Part shown: piece after piece, positions 1-13,010 of the stretch | Numbering within the stretch: position 1 is the stretch's first letter | How the letters are laid out: each line of letters opens with the position of its first letter | Source: Alligator mississippiensis | Lineage: Eukaryota > Chordata > Crocodylia > Alligatoridae | NCBI RefSeq assembly: GCF_030867095.1 | Contig: NC_081826.1 | Span: 58,868,001-58,932,000, forward strand | DNA: 64,000 bases | Direction of reading: 5' to 3' | Made by a program: the position numbers and the translations under genes | Notes under the pieces: generated by a model | Seen by the model: only the letters and a program-made list of their open reading frames with translations | Databases searched by the model: none | What the model was told of the DNA's origin: nothing

Positions 1-2613
1 ATTTGGCCTACATTACAGTCACCAGCTGCCCAAGTATCTACCATGATTTTTGGGTGCATTTCATAGCCGGTGCTGAGCTCCCTGCTGCTGTGACTGGACT
101 TCTACCAATTACTAAGTTAACTAGTTTAAAGTAGCTCTGTTATGTCTACATTATATTACAGACAAAGAGGCGGCTGTAAGATACTCCCTGTTCCTGCAAG
201 AGCGAGTTGGAAGGAGAAAACAATAGCATGCTGCTGCCCAAACCTTAACTTCATCGTGGCTCCATACCAAGGACTGAAAGGTCCTGGCAGTAACTACCAG
301 GAAGAAGGTGCAGGGAATAATAGTCAAAGCACCAGCAACCTACTGGAATCATAGCTGGAGGAACAGAGGAACTGAAATTGCTGGTGCCTATAGGATAAGC
401 TACTTTTACCTTGTCTCATTCTACAGGGACTCTAGGTCAGAGACTGGAGGTCTGCCTGCCAATGCAGCTGGTTACTGCTCTTGCAGATAATGGTCTCCTT
501 CCTCCATCAGAGCAACAGAGGAGAACTTGGGCTGCCAAAGTTATTCCCTGATGAATCAGAAAGGAAGAAGGTCATAGCTTCATACTGCATTCACTGAATC
601 AAGGCTTCCCCCCTCCTGCCTCTTCTATTGCTCTCTGGCTAGACAGAAAAAGATTTCTGGCCAACCACTTGCATCAAAACAAAAAGTGTGAAGATGACAT
701 TACGTCTCTTCACCACACACACACACACACACTCTCTCTCTCTCTCTGCTTGGAACTACAGTACTTGGAAGCAGGCTGCAACAGATGTCACCTTTGTGCC
801 ACCATATATGGGTGCCTCCCTCTGGAAGGGCATTTCCAGGGTGCACAGAATCAGGCTCCTGAAACCCCTGGAGTGTCTGCCCGGGTTTCCCCATTTACAG
901 AAGTGAGTCCAGGGAATCCAACTTGAGACATGCCATTGCAAGCTGAGAAACCTGAGGTCCTCTCATTTGCAGAGATGCACTCCTAATGTTGTCTTGCAGG
1001 ATCAGGCCACTGGTACTCCTGGGAGCGGCAGGGGCCTGACCCTCCAGGATCATGTGAATGACATCTGTCTCACTCAATAAAGTGGATCAGCTGTGCCGAG
1101 ACACATCCTGGCACAGTTCTGCTTCACTTTGTGACATCTGTTTATAGACTCTGAAAAATCTGTGGCCCACCAAAACATTCAAGGCAGATCAGCTGATACT
1201 CAGGAAGATTGTTCGGATAACCTTTGCCACCATAACCCACACAGGAGTTGGGACCATAAGCAAGCCTACAGAAACCCCTTGTGGGTCTCGTACTCATGTT
1301 CCTGGATTGATATAATGCAGCTCTACTAAAGCATGTTAGCTGTGAGCACAACTTCCCACTGGATGCTAACTCCAACAATTGATGCCATATAACTAAAGAA
1401 CCCATAACTCATGGCTTGGCAAGTTCACTATTGTGTGTGATGGAGCAGACAAGAGCACCTGATGAGGATTAATTATTAGAAATAGGGTGAGGGAATCAAG
1501 AGAACAAAAACACTATCTCAGTTGATTTAACAGAAAAACTAATAGGGAAGATGGAAAACAAGGATTCTGGAGCCATAAAGTATTTTGTTTCATACCAAGT
1601 GCTGTCAAAAATTGCCGTCATAGCTTATCACAACCTGAAACACTCATTCTTGATAACACAGGAGGTACCACAGAAATGCATTTGTTACTATAAAACCATT
1701 TAGGATTCATTCTGTGCATTAATCAGCGTACTTAATATTCACAGAGATTTTGCCCAAACTAACTGAACATTTGATTACAGGAATGATACGAACAGATGAA
1801 ACTATCCATGTTCCATATAGCACTGCATACAATTTATCTTGTACTCCTATCCAAGAAAAATGAATGGTGCTATTATTTCACTGGTCGAATCCTACTGACT
1901 TGCTTGTTCTGTCCAGTTCCTTGCTTCTGTAATCCTGAAGTGATCTGAAATAATCTTGACATTCATAAATACCTTAAACCTCTCATTTATGTAGCATGGT
2001 TAAATTCAAACACAAGAGCAAGTTTTCCTCAAAATAATTAGGGAATCCTCTTAGCAGAATTGTATATTCTCCCTAAAAAGAAAAAGAAAACAAAAAGATA
2101 ACACATAGTATTGGTGTTTATTTTTGGTCCAAGTGGCCAGTTGTGACTTAGGGACTTCGAGTTGCTTCCAGTTGATTATATCTATCAGCCATCTTTGCAA
2201 GTTCTGGTTCCCAATGTTCCAAATTCTTCCTAACTTTCCCAGCCCTATCAGCCCTGCCCTCTCCAGCTTAGCCTCTGCTCTCCCTGAAGCTCTTATGAGT
2301 TCTTTATGCTCCTTTCCCAGGCTTGGTGGAGGTAGGGTTCCTTCCTCTTCCAGCCAGATAGTGCAGTGAAGGGAGAGGAGCACAAAATAGCTTTGCCATT
2401 GCTAGGAAGGGAAAGGAGCAGGACCACTTGGCACTGCTGGGCTCTTTCTGTTCCCTTCCCTCCTCCTGAAATGGTGTTGGTTCCTTAGCAGAGGGGAAGA
2501 GAACTCTGTCAGCTTCCTGTAGCAATCCTAATTATCTGCTCTTCCTCTGGATGTGGATGTCACAGGACGGGGTCCCTAAGGATGGCCGTGTTACACCTAA
2601 AGACCCTTGACCA
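1..2613. other. No gene seen; probable LY96 intron 1
   Basis: I see no exon, RNA gene or clear mobile element here apart from the microsatellite at 713-748. The open frames are short and look like chance. An AATAAA near 1,075 could belong to an old LTR, but no termini are visible. The stretch lies downstream of LY96 exon 1 on the minus strand and is probably intronic. Confidence 0.5.
713..748. repeat. (CA)n(CT)n compound microsatellite
   Basis: A run of CA dinucleotides passes directly into a run of CT dinucleotides. Both are uninterrupted. The overlapping short ORFs (His-Thr and Leu-Ser runs) are products of the repeat. Confidence 0.95.
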
Positions 2614-3475
2614 TGCCAATTTGGCCCAATGGGCACCCTCTATTCTCACCCGCCACGTCTTGATGTATTTTTGTAATCTTGGGAGGCTGCCTTCACGTCC
2701 TGTTGGACAGAGTCTTGATGGATTTCTCTGAACCCCATGGGTCCCATTTCAAAATGGGTGTTTCAGGGCACCCTAGCCTTATGGGCTATATGCGTGACTC
2801 CAACCACCCCTTTACCACACCCCAAGCCTCGCAGATGGTACCAACATTGTCCGGTTTAGGTCTTGTTGTAAAGTGACCCCCTTGTCCTCCCTGGGCTCTC
2901 CGCAGCCCTGCAAAGTGCCGCGCCCTCTCTGGCACCAGGGTGTGCCCCTCAAATGCCATGCCCTCTCTGGTGCCAGAGTCCCCATGCTGCAGTGAGCCCC
3001 CAATGAGGCCTCCTTCTTCCCCAGTTAGCCTCACCCAAACCACTGGTGTTATGGAACAAGAAACAAAACACAAGCCCCTGAGCTATAACATAATACAAAA
3101 AGACAAGGGTGTGCTCTGCCCCTTTAAAAGCATCAAACTGCATCCCTGGCACTAAGTCGCTAGTGAGCAAGGGTGCCTGCAGAGCTTATGGAGCCCCATT
3201 AGCCCTGGGTGCAGCATATTAGGTAGTCACTACATCACTGGGCACCTCCTCCCTGGGGGCTCCTTCCCCTCTGGCTGCCAGCAGGGAACTGACCTCCTAG
3301 CCTCTGGCCTGGGGTTTATATACGAGCCAGGCCTGCCCCTTCTGGTCAGCAGGTGTGGGCCCACTAGCTCATTCTGGCTGCCCTGGTAACCAGCAGCTGG
3401 GGCTCCCAACTCACTGCTAGCAGCTCCAGCCCTTAAAAAGGAGCAACAGTGGGCAAGTGGGGAAAGCACCCAAAT
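2614..3475 (-). mobile_element. LTR-like repeat, copy A
   Basis: Blocks of this stretch match a second copy at 5,408-6,290 in the same order. The shared blocks are at 2,640-2,690, 2,992-3,043, 3,069-3,090 and 3,320-3,340. Read on the minus strand there is a TATATAAA-type box near 3,318, as expected for an LTR promoter. Copy A lacks the 33-bp minisatellite of copy B. Its outer boundaries are approximate and no target duplication was identified. An LTR is the best guess; a different non-coding repeat family is possible. Confidence 0.5.
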
Positions 3476-4447
3476 CATAGCTGGAAGTTCCCTAAGGGTA
3501 TACTAAAAATGTGCAACCCTCAGTGAAATGTTATTTCTTGTATCCAAAACCCAACACACCTTAAGGTTTTAAAGCACTGAAGTCAAGGAAAGGAAACAAA
3601 CAAAAGTTTTCAGTGTAAAAATAGACATCTTGAAAAAGGGGTAATAGCTTTGTGGAAAGGAAACCTGAAAGGAAGGAGAAGATGAAAAAATGGGAGCAGA
3701 GAAGACCTGAGGTGAGAAGGATAGGAGAATTTATTTTTGGAGACCTGGAAAAAAATATGGAAAATGTTATTTCTGGGAGGATTGAGAGAGGAAGGACAGT
3801 GTACAGGAAGGGAATATGTAGAATAGTATGTAGAATAGTACCCATTGCCAGTAGGATATACTTCACCTTTAATTAACTAAAATAAATTTTACGGAAAGCT
3901 TTGTATAGAGGAATAACTTGAGTTTATCTGTCACTCAAGTGTAGTCATTTCTGGGAGTAGAAAACTTCCTTACTGATTTTTATTCTTGTTGTTCTGTCCA
4001 ATTTTGGTGATTTTTTTAAAACACATGTAAGTAAACTATTTACTATTTTTAACACTTTATATAAATTTTAGGAAATTCCTACCTTCTCCAATTCCATGGT
4101 TAAACCTCGAATGTTAAATGTTGTATTGATCGTTTCTGTAAAATAGTAACAGTTGTAACAGAAGTGGGTATTTATTCTTGGCTCTTAATTACAACAGAGT
4201 AAATTTAACCAATTGTGGCTCAAACTTTCTAACAACTTCAGACAGAATTGGATTGAGACCTTACTGTCCTGTCCTGAAATAATTTCTTTTATTTTCTTTC
4301 AAGTATATTAACTTTAAATAGTGAATGCTTCTGAGCAGTTCTTCTGGCCTGTGTTTAGTGGACTGAAGATAATTAATGTATACCTCTCACATTTAAGTGA
4401 CAATTCGTAAAGCAATCCCTGCTAGTTAAATAATTTGTCTCTTAGAA
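3476..4447. other. No gene or recognisable repeat
   Basis: This is AT-rich intronic or intergenic sequence. The ORFs here are short and show no domain or splice context. Confidence 0.5.
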
Positions 4448-4737
4448 CAGTGGAGGCCAACCTTTTTGTCAGGCATGTCGCAAATTAGCCTTGCACCCTT
4501 TCTGAGTAAAACCCCGATCCCCTTCCACTGCCTCATCTGTTGCTCTGCTTTTTGCTATATATTTCCTAAGTAACCTGCTGCTCTGCTTTCTGCTTCCTTC
4601 CCTGTGGTCCCTTGGCCCATCTGCTGTTCTGCTTTCTGTTTCCTGCCCTATCTGCCACTATCCTGATCTGCTGCATTCTACATACAGAGGCTGCCCATGC
4701 CGGTTGTGCCACATGTGCCAGAAGTTGGCTACCCCTG
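4448..4737. mobile_element. Non-autonomous hAT-type element
   Basis: The ends form terminal inverted repeats: CAGTGGAGGCCAACCT on the left, and the reverse complement of AGTTGGCTACCCCTG on the right. The flanking 8-mers TCTTAGAA and TTTTTGAA agree at 6 of 8 positions, fitting an aged hAT target duplication. The interior is a CTGC-rich, partly repetitive core with no transposase. Similar termini occur at 42,926-43,121. Confidence 0.75.
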
Positions 4738-5407
4738 TTTTTGAACCTCAGTTTCAACTTCCTTTTAGTCTTCCAGGCCAGGGATAGACATACAAAAACT
4801 CGAGCCTGAATTGATTCAATATTTGCAGGTTAGTCTAACCTGCAGAGATTGATTCGATCTGCAAGTGGATAGACATTCACTTTTGATTCAGGAAATGCAA
4901 ACACATGCCTGCAGTGGCTCAGGCTAGAAGCTGGGATGCACTGAAGTGAGCCATCCCTTCCCTTCTACAGTGCTGAGCTAAGGGAGGGCTTGGCAGGACA
5001 CTATGATTAGGGAACAGTTTAAACCCCCACTTTGGCCTTCACAGTCCCCAGCCAGGGTGTGCCCGGAAGGGGAAGGGGGAAGCAGCTCTCACCAGGTTCC
5101 CCACCCCCTGCTCACTGCTCAAGGGGAGGAAGTGTTGCCAGACCCAGGCCCCCAGCTAGCACTCTGAGGCAAAGGGCGAGGGAAGGAGGACTGCTTGTGT
5201 GGAGTGTATGCATTTGTTGATGATACTGAGCTTTTCAATCTCCCTCTCCCTGCTTCTTTGTCCTGTCTGCAGCAAACTGACAGGCACTGCATTCATAGCA
5301 AACCTATCAGCCCATCAAGAAAACAAAGCCGCTCTCTCATTAGTTCAAGCTCTTTGTAACAGGAGGGACGGCAGGGTCGACGTGCTAGCCCTCGCCGCCT
5401 CCTCTAC
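4738..5407. other. No gene; short palindrome at 4,826-4,844
   Basis: No coding exon is seen. A perfect 9-bp inverted repeat, GCAGGTTAG / CTAACCTGC around one base, sits at about 4,826-4,844. It may be the core of a decayed foldback element. The rest is moderately GC-rich unique sequence. Confidence 0.4.
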
Positions 5408-6290
5408 TGTGCCAAGCTTCAGATTTGCACCCTCCTATTCTCGCCCGCCACGACTTTGATGATATGTTTCTTTTGTAGGGAGGCTACCTCTCCTCCACTT
5501 GGCCACAGTTCTCCTGCTCCGGGTGTCCGGCGTGGCGGGCCTTCTCTATACGCCACCCTTCTCACCGGGGCTCTTCCCTCTGCAAGGCTGCCCTTCTCAC
5601 CGGGGCTCTTCCCTGCAGTGCTGCCCTTCTCACCGGGGCTCTTCCCTGCAGTGCTGCCCTTCTCACCGGGGCTCTTCCCTGCAGTGCTGCCCTTCTCACC
5701 GGGGCTCTTCCCTGCAGTGCTGCCCTTCTCACCGGGGCTCTTCCCTGCAGTGCTGCCCTTCTCACCGGGGCTCTTCTGTGGAGCTGGGGTCTGTACCACC
5801 GAACTCCGTGCCCTCACTGGGGCTGGGGTCCTCACTCTATCGTGAGTCCCCTATGAGGCCTCCTCCATCCCCTTATAGCCTCACCCAAACCACCAGTGTT
5901 AAACAAACTGCTAACATAAACAACAACATAAACACAAGCCCCTGGGCTACAACGCAAACATAAGCCTCCAGCTATAACTAGGCTCAGGCCTACCGGGTTT
6001 TCTCTCCTACCACGGTGACCAATGCTGCTCTGGCATTCAGGTTCTCTCTCTTCTGGCCAGGAGTCTCCTCATCCTTCCCTGTTGGTAGGGAACTCCTACT
6101 GTCTTCGATGCCCATCAGCAACTGCCTCTGATCTCGGCTCCCCTCCCCCTCATACGAGCCAGGTCTTGCCTCTTATAGCCAGCTGACCGCTGGCAGGTGT
6201 GGGTTATTTGCTGGCTCCCGTTGCCTTGGGAACCAGCACCTGAGGAGTCTTCTGCGCTCTCAGTAGCAGGCACCTTAGTGTCCTGCTACA
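5408..6290 (-). mobile_element. LTR-like repeat, copy B
   Basis: The element starts TGTGCC and ends GCTACA on the plus strand, so it begins TG and ends CA on either strand as LTRs do. It shares several ordered blocks with copy A at 2,614-3,475, including the stretches near 5,435-5,480, 5,842-5,892 and 6,157-6,175. It carries an internal 33-bp minisatellite absent from copy A. No gag or pol is attached, so it looks like a solitary LTR. I did not find a clean target duplication. Confidence 0.5.
5558..5776. repeat. 33-bp minisatellite
   Basis: Units begin at 5,558, 5,593, 5,626, 5,659, 5,692, 5,725 and 5,758. The interior units are exactly 33 bp and essentially identical, while the first is two bases longer. 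Each begins CTTCTCACCGGGG. Because 33 is divisible by three and the unit has no stop in several frames, long repetitive ORFs open on both strands. These are not evidence of a gene. Confidence 0.95.
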
Positions 6291-6750
6291 CTCTTCTTAA
6301 ACAGCTTTTTGCAAAGCATTTTTAAGGAAGAACGGAGGAACATTACCAGCTGACCTGTTGATTAGCTCCAAAAAGCCCTACGCAGACACTGTTCTATCTG
6401 TCTTTGTTTCAGTGAAATTGGAGGCACACACACATAGACACCTCTCAGCATTACCTAGCATGGGGGTGGTGTGACCATGACCAGATGCCGGCTGGGGCCC
6501 ATACTGTGGGAGAGGGAGGATCCCTGCTTGAGCAGCAAGTGGCAAGAGAAGGGTGGGGCAGGGGAGAGCCAGGCAGGCACTGCTGTCTCCCAGCTACAGT
6601 CTATACCTCCTTCTCAGCCCACTGGAGCTCCAGCTAGGGAGGAGGGGGTGGGGCCAGCCCTGCTCTCTGGAGCAGACAGCTCAGCCCATGGCAGAAAAGC
6701 ATACTGGGATGCTAGGGGACTCTGATTTAACTTAAACCAGGAAGGGGTCG
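6291..6750. other. No gene seen
   Basis: Moderately GC-rich sequence with overlapping short ORFs on the plus strand near 6,471-6,735. They have no domain and no splice context, and I read them as chance. Confidence 0.45.
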
Positions 6751-6935
6751 GGGACACAAGTTCCATAAACTGGTTTGACTCAAATCAGTTAAATCTGATA
6801 CTACATTCAACCAGGTTTATCTTAAACCAGTTTTAGCCTTTTTGAAATTGGTTTATGTGCACTGAACTTATGTTCTGTTACAGGTTTAAACCAGTTTCTG
6901 ATCACTTAAACTGGTTTGTGTGTAACTTCTGTCCC
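6751..6935. mobile_element. Short inverted-repeat element (MITE)
   Basis: The left end GGGACACAAGTT and right end AACTTCTGTCCC are imperfect inverted repeats. Both sub-terminal regions are rich in the motif AAACTGGTTT and its complement AAACCAGTTT, so most of the element can fold back on itself. No coding capacity is present. The superfamily is not clear because no target duplication was resolved. Confidence 0.5.
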
Positions 6936-9900
6936 TAGCCTCAGTAATACCACATTTAACCTTGTTTATTTCCTTCTCCCACATTGTTCCTCAACGTTCC
7001 TTTATACCTTGAATTGGCAACCTATGTCCCACAGGCCAGATCCAGCCCACAGAGCCAGCTGCCAGCTGTGAGTGGGTTCTAGTGGCCACCCAACTGCTTG
7101 TGACCTGAGATGGGTCATTCTAGCCCACAGCCAGAAAATACTGCTTCTCACCAATTTATACCATCCCTTTGGAATCTAAAGTGAACCATAAGGTCATTAC
7201 CTCTCCTCCTCAAGACCCTTTACACTGCAATGCTTTCAAGAAATTGGCCATAACAGCAGCTTGTTTGAGCTTTAGTTCAGTCTAGCTGACATTTATATAA
7301 AGACAGGGAAAACGCTGATTGTATATTATAACTCTTATTTCCATCTTATGTTGCTTGTAGTCCTATATCTTAAATTGGCTGGTTCTGGGATCTTACCATG
7401 TCCTAGTACATTTTATACCTAATATAATAATTCTAATAATGAATTGCATGTGGTTGGGAAAGGTATCTTTAAGTCCTGTCCTCCTACCTTCCCCCACCTG
7501 CAGCATTACACTGCAGAAGAGAGTGCCAAGCTGCTTTTGTGCCTGGTCTATGCACTATTGCTAACATTTTTGAGACGTTTCAGGAGGGTAAGTTGTCCCA
7601 GCCAACAGGAACTTGGGAGCTATTAGGGTCCCTTAGTTTAGGATTAACATGTCACTTTACAAATGTTAATAACAGTTGTCATATTTCTTTTGTGAGGTAA
7701 GTAAATGTATTTATCCCCATTCTATTGATGTAGAAATTGCAGCATAAGGTTAAAGGGTTAAGTTTAAAACTTTTAAACTGGAACATTCTTTGGTATATAC
7801 ACAGAATGGAGGTGATATTTAGAGTTGCTGAGCACCTGCATCAGAGGTGCAGGCTCTTAGCAGCATTAGATTTTTGTTCCCTAAATGGAGGTACTCAAGT
7901 TTGAAAACTTTGGCCTTTCTGTGATTTGATCTAAATCAAAGAAAGAATCTGTGGTAGAGTTTGGATTAGTTGCTTATTCTCAGTCCCTGGCTTAGTCTCT
8001 GAAGAATGCTGCCTCGCATGCTTTTTGGGACCAGAGGTGACTATGGCTATTCAGCAGAGGATGGCGTAGCTGCCAAGAACCAGCTGACATGAAATCTGTC
8101 ATAACTCTAATGCTGGAAATAGAAGTCTGAGCAGAAGTTTACACTTCTAGATTCCCCAGCAAAAGCTAGTTCTGATTAGCATTGTCTTGGATCATGATCT
8201 AGAACACTTCATAGACAAATATCCTTGTGCAAATAGTTACTTTTTTTAGAGTAATACCTACACTACTACTTAAGATGATTCCTGGAACTACTTTTTAGCC
8301 CAAATCCATAAATTATTTACATCACAAACTCCTTGGCAGCAGTTCTCTACCTGCTTTTCCCTCTTTTGTCCCTTACGTGCAGCAGAGCATAGCACAGAAA
8401 GTATACTACCAGTCCTTCTGTACCCCACTTTCTGTCTTAGCTACCTATAATTAGAAAGAACCAAGAATAGACAAATAGAGGGTCTCAATCTGAACTACCA
8501 ATTGTTTTTCTTCTACAATTCAGTCTATCTACCATGTGTTCCTTATGGGCTCTCCACCTACTTCTGCATAAGATAATGTAGATAGAGAGGGGCACTTAAT
8601 GTGGCTGGGAGCAGTTGCCCAAAATCAAGGTGTAAATATGCCCTGAGAAACCTGATAATAAGACCAGTGTTTAAGATGTATCGTAGCTAACTTCATTTGT
8701 CCCCAGTAAACAGACTACATGGCAAAGGAGAACTACCATATATTTCTGTTTACCTCCTTTCAAAGTGCCACAAAATGAATAGTCATCATCAATTCCAGTG
8801 CAAATAATTTGTTTCCACTCTAATGCCTTTGCATCATGATACCATAAGCTCAGATTTATCTTTAAAAAGATGATGTCACTCCCTAATTAAAAAAAAAACA
8901 GAAAAAGGATAAATTGGTAAAAAATTACACAAACACAATTTTCATGAAAACATTTTTTCATCAGTATTTCCTTGGCAAATGTATTAGTTTGCTTTTGCAA
9001 CCTCCTCCCTCTAACCAAAAGCACAAATGTTTTCAGCAAAAATTGATACTTTCACTTAAATCAGTTGTAAAGGCTTTTCCCATCCCAAAATGTGTAAAAA
9101 GTTTGTACTGCAATCAAGAGTGAGATAGATGCAAGATATGTCTACACATGCTGAAATCACATCTCTTGAGTGTAATACATATGTGAAACTAATTGGCGGG
9201 GGTACTGCTAAGAGAATAAATCTGTCCAGGATCCTAGGCAAGTACTAGACAGTTGAAACCTATGCTGTTGCTATCAATGATTCAGCTAATTCTGATATGA
9301 CTGTGTGAGCCACAGTCATACTTCTGGTTTGTAGTTTAGACCCGAGCTGTCCTACTGGAGTCAGTTAACAGCATTTTCCGAAAAGAAGCCTGGGTTTGAC
9401 TACAGTCAGATATTGTAATGTAAACCCCATCTACTCCAGTGTTTTAAAATCTGAGAATTAAATGTGATTGCTAACATTCTTTTAACCATAATCTATATTT
9501 CTAATCTAGGTAGAGCCATAGGGAATATTGCAAAAATCTCAGAAAGCTAGGAATGGAAAGTCTCCATCATAATCACTTTTAAGTGTCTGCCACAGCATAG
9601 TTTTTTCCCTACAGGTAGGCACTCCATCTTCTTTTGTTATGGAAAGTAATGCTAGAGACTAAACTTTGTTGCATATCTGTGACATATTTCTTCATATTAT
9701 GGAGGCTCTAGTTAAACGCCGCAATTAATGTTAACATGAGTTTGCCATTTACTGCCAGCATATACTTTGAGGTCGATTTTTCTAAATTGTGCATGTGCAA
9801 CTGGAATGCCCAACTTGTATACAAAAGCTGAGAATGGCAATTACCCAAGTGAATGGCCAGTTTGTCAAACAGTTAATTTAAACATACAGTTGCAGAATCA

Positions 9901-11416
9901 CAGTGCACAATCATGGTAACAGCATGCACAAGCAAGCCACATTATTGTGATGCATACTGGCATCACAATTTTGATTTGCAAAATCACATTCTTTATGTAT
10001 CGTCATGATTTATCTTTTCATTATAATCATGAGAAAATTTTCTCCAAAATAGGTTTCCCATATAGGAAATGGGCTAGAGGTGGAAACAACCTTTTAGAGT
10101 TCATCTTCCTTCAAATACAGAATATGATCTACCAGATTTGGTAGGAAAAAGATAAACATAACAATGACTCACTTGGAATCCAATAGATAGAACCTTCCCA
10201 ATGTGGTTTCCCAATGAGGGAGCAAGGGGTTATGTTAAAGAAGAAATTGTGTTTCATAGAATCTAAAGGACAAAATGTATTTCATAAAGTCAGAACAAAC
10301 AGATCTCTCCAATAAAATGACAAAAGTACACATAGAAAATGATACTACTAAATACTTACTTAAGATGTAAAAATCAAGATCATTCCAATTTGAAATTAAT
10401 ATTTAATAAGAGATTCCACTGGGTTGCGAATATTGCCCTCACAACCCCCAGCTCTCTCTCCCTCTCCAAAACTCACTCAATCTTTCTCTCACACTAGCAG
10501 TTACAACTTTAAATGTGCTTGTTATTAATATAGCATCCTAGGTATTATGAATGAAATCCTGGTAGATTATTGACTTGTTCCTTGAGTAACTTGCATAGTG
10601 CTGTACCTTTTAAAGGATTCAATAAAATACAGAATAATACAGCACAAAATACACGATGTCTCTTCAAATTTAGAAAGGCTATTATCTATATTTTTAATAA
10701 GAGACCCATCAACGCACCTTTGCCTTTGGAAAATATTTCAGTCTAATACTTTATTTTAAAACCAGAGAATGCAGGTGTTTAGTTTGCTGATATTATCTTT
10801 GCAGAACATGCCACTGTGCTCATGCTGAAAAAGTAATCTATTTGATGGGGTTTGTTATTTGGGAGGGTAGGGTGTGTGTGGGGGGCTGGGCGCTGAGGAT
10901 ATGATGAAGGCTTTTAGGCCCCAATTTGCCCCTATGGAGCTCTACAGTCTTCAGTGGGATTGGCTGTCAGTGCAGGGCTCCAGTGTGGTGGATCGCAGTG
11001 CAAATTCATGGATCGAATTAGATGGAGTCAGTTAACTAAACAAAGATGTTTGTTGTATAACTTGATTCATCACAACACTAGAGAAGAAAGTTAATCTTGT
11101 TGTTTAAGTTCTCCCAAGTCCATAATATGCATACTGGTCTTGCTCAGAAATTAATCTCTTCCCCGCCCCTCAGCTTTTACAAGAAAATCTTCCACAGTAT
11201 TTCTTGTTATCTTACAGTAAGTGCAGAATCCCAAAAATACATGTTATTCAAACTACCAGGAACAAGCAAGATTATTCTTAAATCTATAATGAATCACTTC
11301 TTTATTTTTCTGGATTCATCAAATAAACAAATGAGAGAAAAGACAGATGTTTGCTGAGGGGATAATCATTATTGTGCAAAAGCCATCAAATACAGAATAA
11401 GCCATGCTTTACTTAC
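6936..11416. other. LY96 intron 1; no further exon found
   Basis: I searched the minus strand of this AT-rich stretch for the remaining MD-2 exons (the CRG..DDYSFC block and the C-terminal beta strands) and found nothing convincing. A decayed hAT-like fragment may lie near 7,005-7,140. A G-rich tract lies at 10,862-10,895. Otherwise I see nothing. Confidence 0.5.
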
Positions 11417-11525
11417 CACAAATGGAGTATGATAGTTCTATATCTGATGATCTACAAATCAATTCTCTTCCTTGAGAGCCACTAAATCCAGGAATAAACA
11501 GAATGAAGAAAACAAGCTTAAACAT
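11417..11525 (-). CDS. LY96: LY96 (MD-2), coding exon 1
   Basis: LY96 (MD-2) is the secreted lipid-binding partner of TLR4 that captures lipopolysaccharide. This exon encodes a hydrophobic signal peptide (MFKLVFFILFIPGFSGSQG) followed by mature sequence with two cysteines spaced C-x11-C (ICRSSDIELSYSIC). That matches the position and spacing of the first two cysteines of vertebrate MD-2, which form structural disulfides. The exon ends at 11,417, directly before a consensus GTAAGT donor (plus-strand ACTTAC at 11,411-11,416), in phase 1. I chose the ATG at 11,525 because it starts the signal peptide; the frame is open further upstream without one. Only this exon is visible, and the rest should lie left of the window. 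Its place next to TMEM70 on the same strand matches vertebrate synteny. Confidence 0.85.
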
Positions 11526-12822
11526 GGTTATGTATCTTCCCAAAAAGAGAGGTGATAAGGCCTGGGTGATATGGGTGAATATTTTGTTTGAATGCTTATT
11601 TTCAGAAAGAGGAACAAAGTTAGGCTTAGTCATCGCTGGTCAGATGGCTTCTGGGAATTTGTAGGCTGTATTTCCTCACAGCCTCTGTACACTTAGTTGA
11701 TATTTTACTGGATTTTTGCCAGCTACTATTGTCATAAAGTTATGGAAAGAAGGGAAATTTCTGTATTTACTGTTATATTTTCCAAGGTGATCCAATGTGT
11801 TTGGGTTTACAATGTGTTTTAAGCCACAAATTAATAATGAAAGAGAAAATAAATTACACCAAATAGAGAAGTAAAAAGCCTAAATAGGATCAACACAATT
11901 GAATAAAAGCAAGTTTAGATGACTTACCAGAAGAAACATCTTAGTGCACTATTGCCATGGCTGAAGACAGCAATATTGTGTGAAATAAAAAAAATTAAAA
12001 GCCTTATGCTCAATCAATTAAAAAAATCACTTTCTTATTGACCAAAGATTGTCACAGAACATCGATCCCATGGAACTTTCTGCCACCCAAATCTGAGCAT
12101 GCTTCAGTAACATTGTTAAAAAAAAGATCATGTTTCCACCTTTGCCTAGGAAGTCCATAGGACTAGTGTGGTCAAGGCACAGCATCTGCTGTAGCTAGTA
12201 CCCCACAAGGGTGTAGATAGACTAGAATCATGTCAGCCCAAATGACCTGGTATACATTTCTAGTTGGATAAACAGGGTGAAGAGGTGTGGTCTTTGGCAA
12301 ATGTCTGAAACAAAAGGTGCAGGACTCCTAGATACTTTAACTACTTTAACACCCCTCCAATAAAATTGTGGAGGAATCTAATTAGATATTTTGATACCAC
12401 ACCCAGCTGAGACAAAGCTTAAAACAAAAAAGCTGATATGATGCAGAACATTACTTATCCTATTATATATAGTCAGTCAGCATTATGGTATCTAACTCAT
12501 CAAAACTGTTTAATATGACTGTTTCCTTGTCAAGACAACCTTACAAACACTTGAAATTGGTATTATTCAACAGCACCTCCTTCCACATAAGGTTGTTCTT
12601 TCATCCTCTGTTTTTTCTCATTCTCTTTTGATTTCATTCCTCTTATTTCTCATTATTGTTATTTATTCATCCGGATTATTGGACTACATCAAGTTTGAAT
12701 TGTTCCACTTGCAAAAGAGAATGAGGCCCAAGTATCAAATAAATGGGCAATGGAGTGGTCAAGAGGGACATCAGGTTAGATTTAGTCAATAGGAGAAAGT
12801 GCATAATTTTGACTGCAGGGGT
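11526..12822 (-). promoter_or_regulatory. LY96 upstream region
   Basis: This is the 5' flank of LY96 on the minus strand. It is AT-rich without a CpG island, as expected for a myeloid-type inducible promoter. A GAGGAA core, compatible with an ETS/PU.1 site, lies on the minus strand at about 11,671-11,678, some 150 bp before the ATG. I could not identify a TATA box or start site with certainty. Confidence 0.3.
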
Positions 12823-13010
12823 GTAGGTTGTAGCCATGTTGGTCTAAGGACATAGGCAGACAAGGTTCCTTGGGTGAATTTGATATCTTTTATTAGACCT
12901 ACCCAAATGGTTGGAGAATAGTTATTAAGCAAGCTTTCGGGTTCAAAAACCCTTTGTCAGGCTAAGGAAGTTTCAGCGGTTGGTGTGTGCTCTTCCTGGA
13001 TGGAATGAAA
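12823..13010. repeat. Interspersed repeat of unknown family
   Basis: The stretch holds signatures I associate with a dispersed sauropsid element: GTAGCCATGTTGGTCTAAGG, then ATCTTTTATTAGACC, then AAGCTTTCGGGTTC. Its ends are not resolved, and I cannot say whether it is a SINE or a DNA element. Confidence 0.4.

Noticed and set aside
5558..5776. Direct repeats resembling a CRISPR array
   Set aside because: The units are contiguous without unique spacers, and the genome is vertebrate.
5419..5963. Repetitive ORFs (11-residue repeat) that could suggest a secreted repeat protein
   Set aside because: The frames are opened by a 33-bp minisatellite inside an LTR-like repeat and are open in several frames on both strands.
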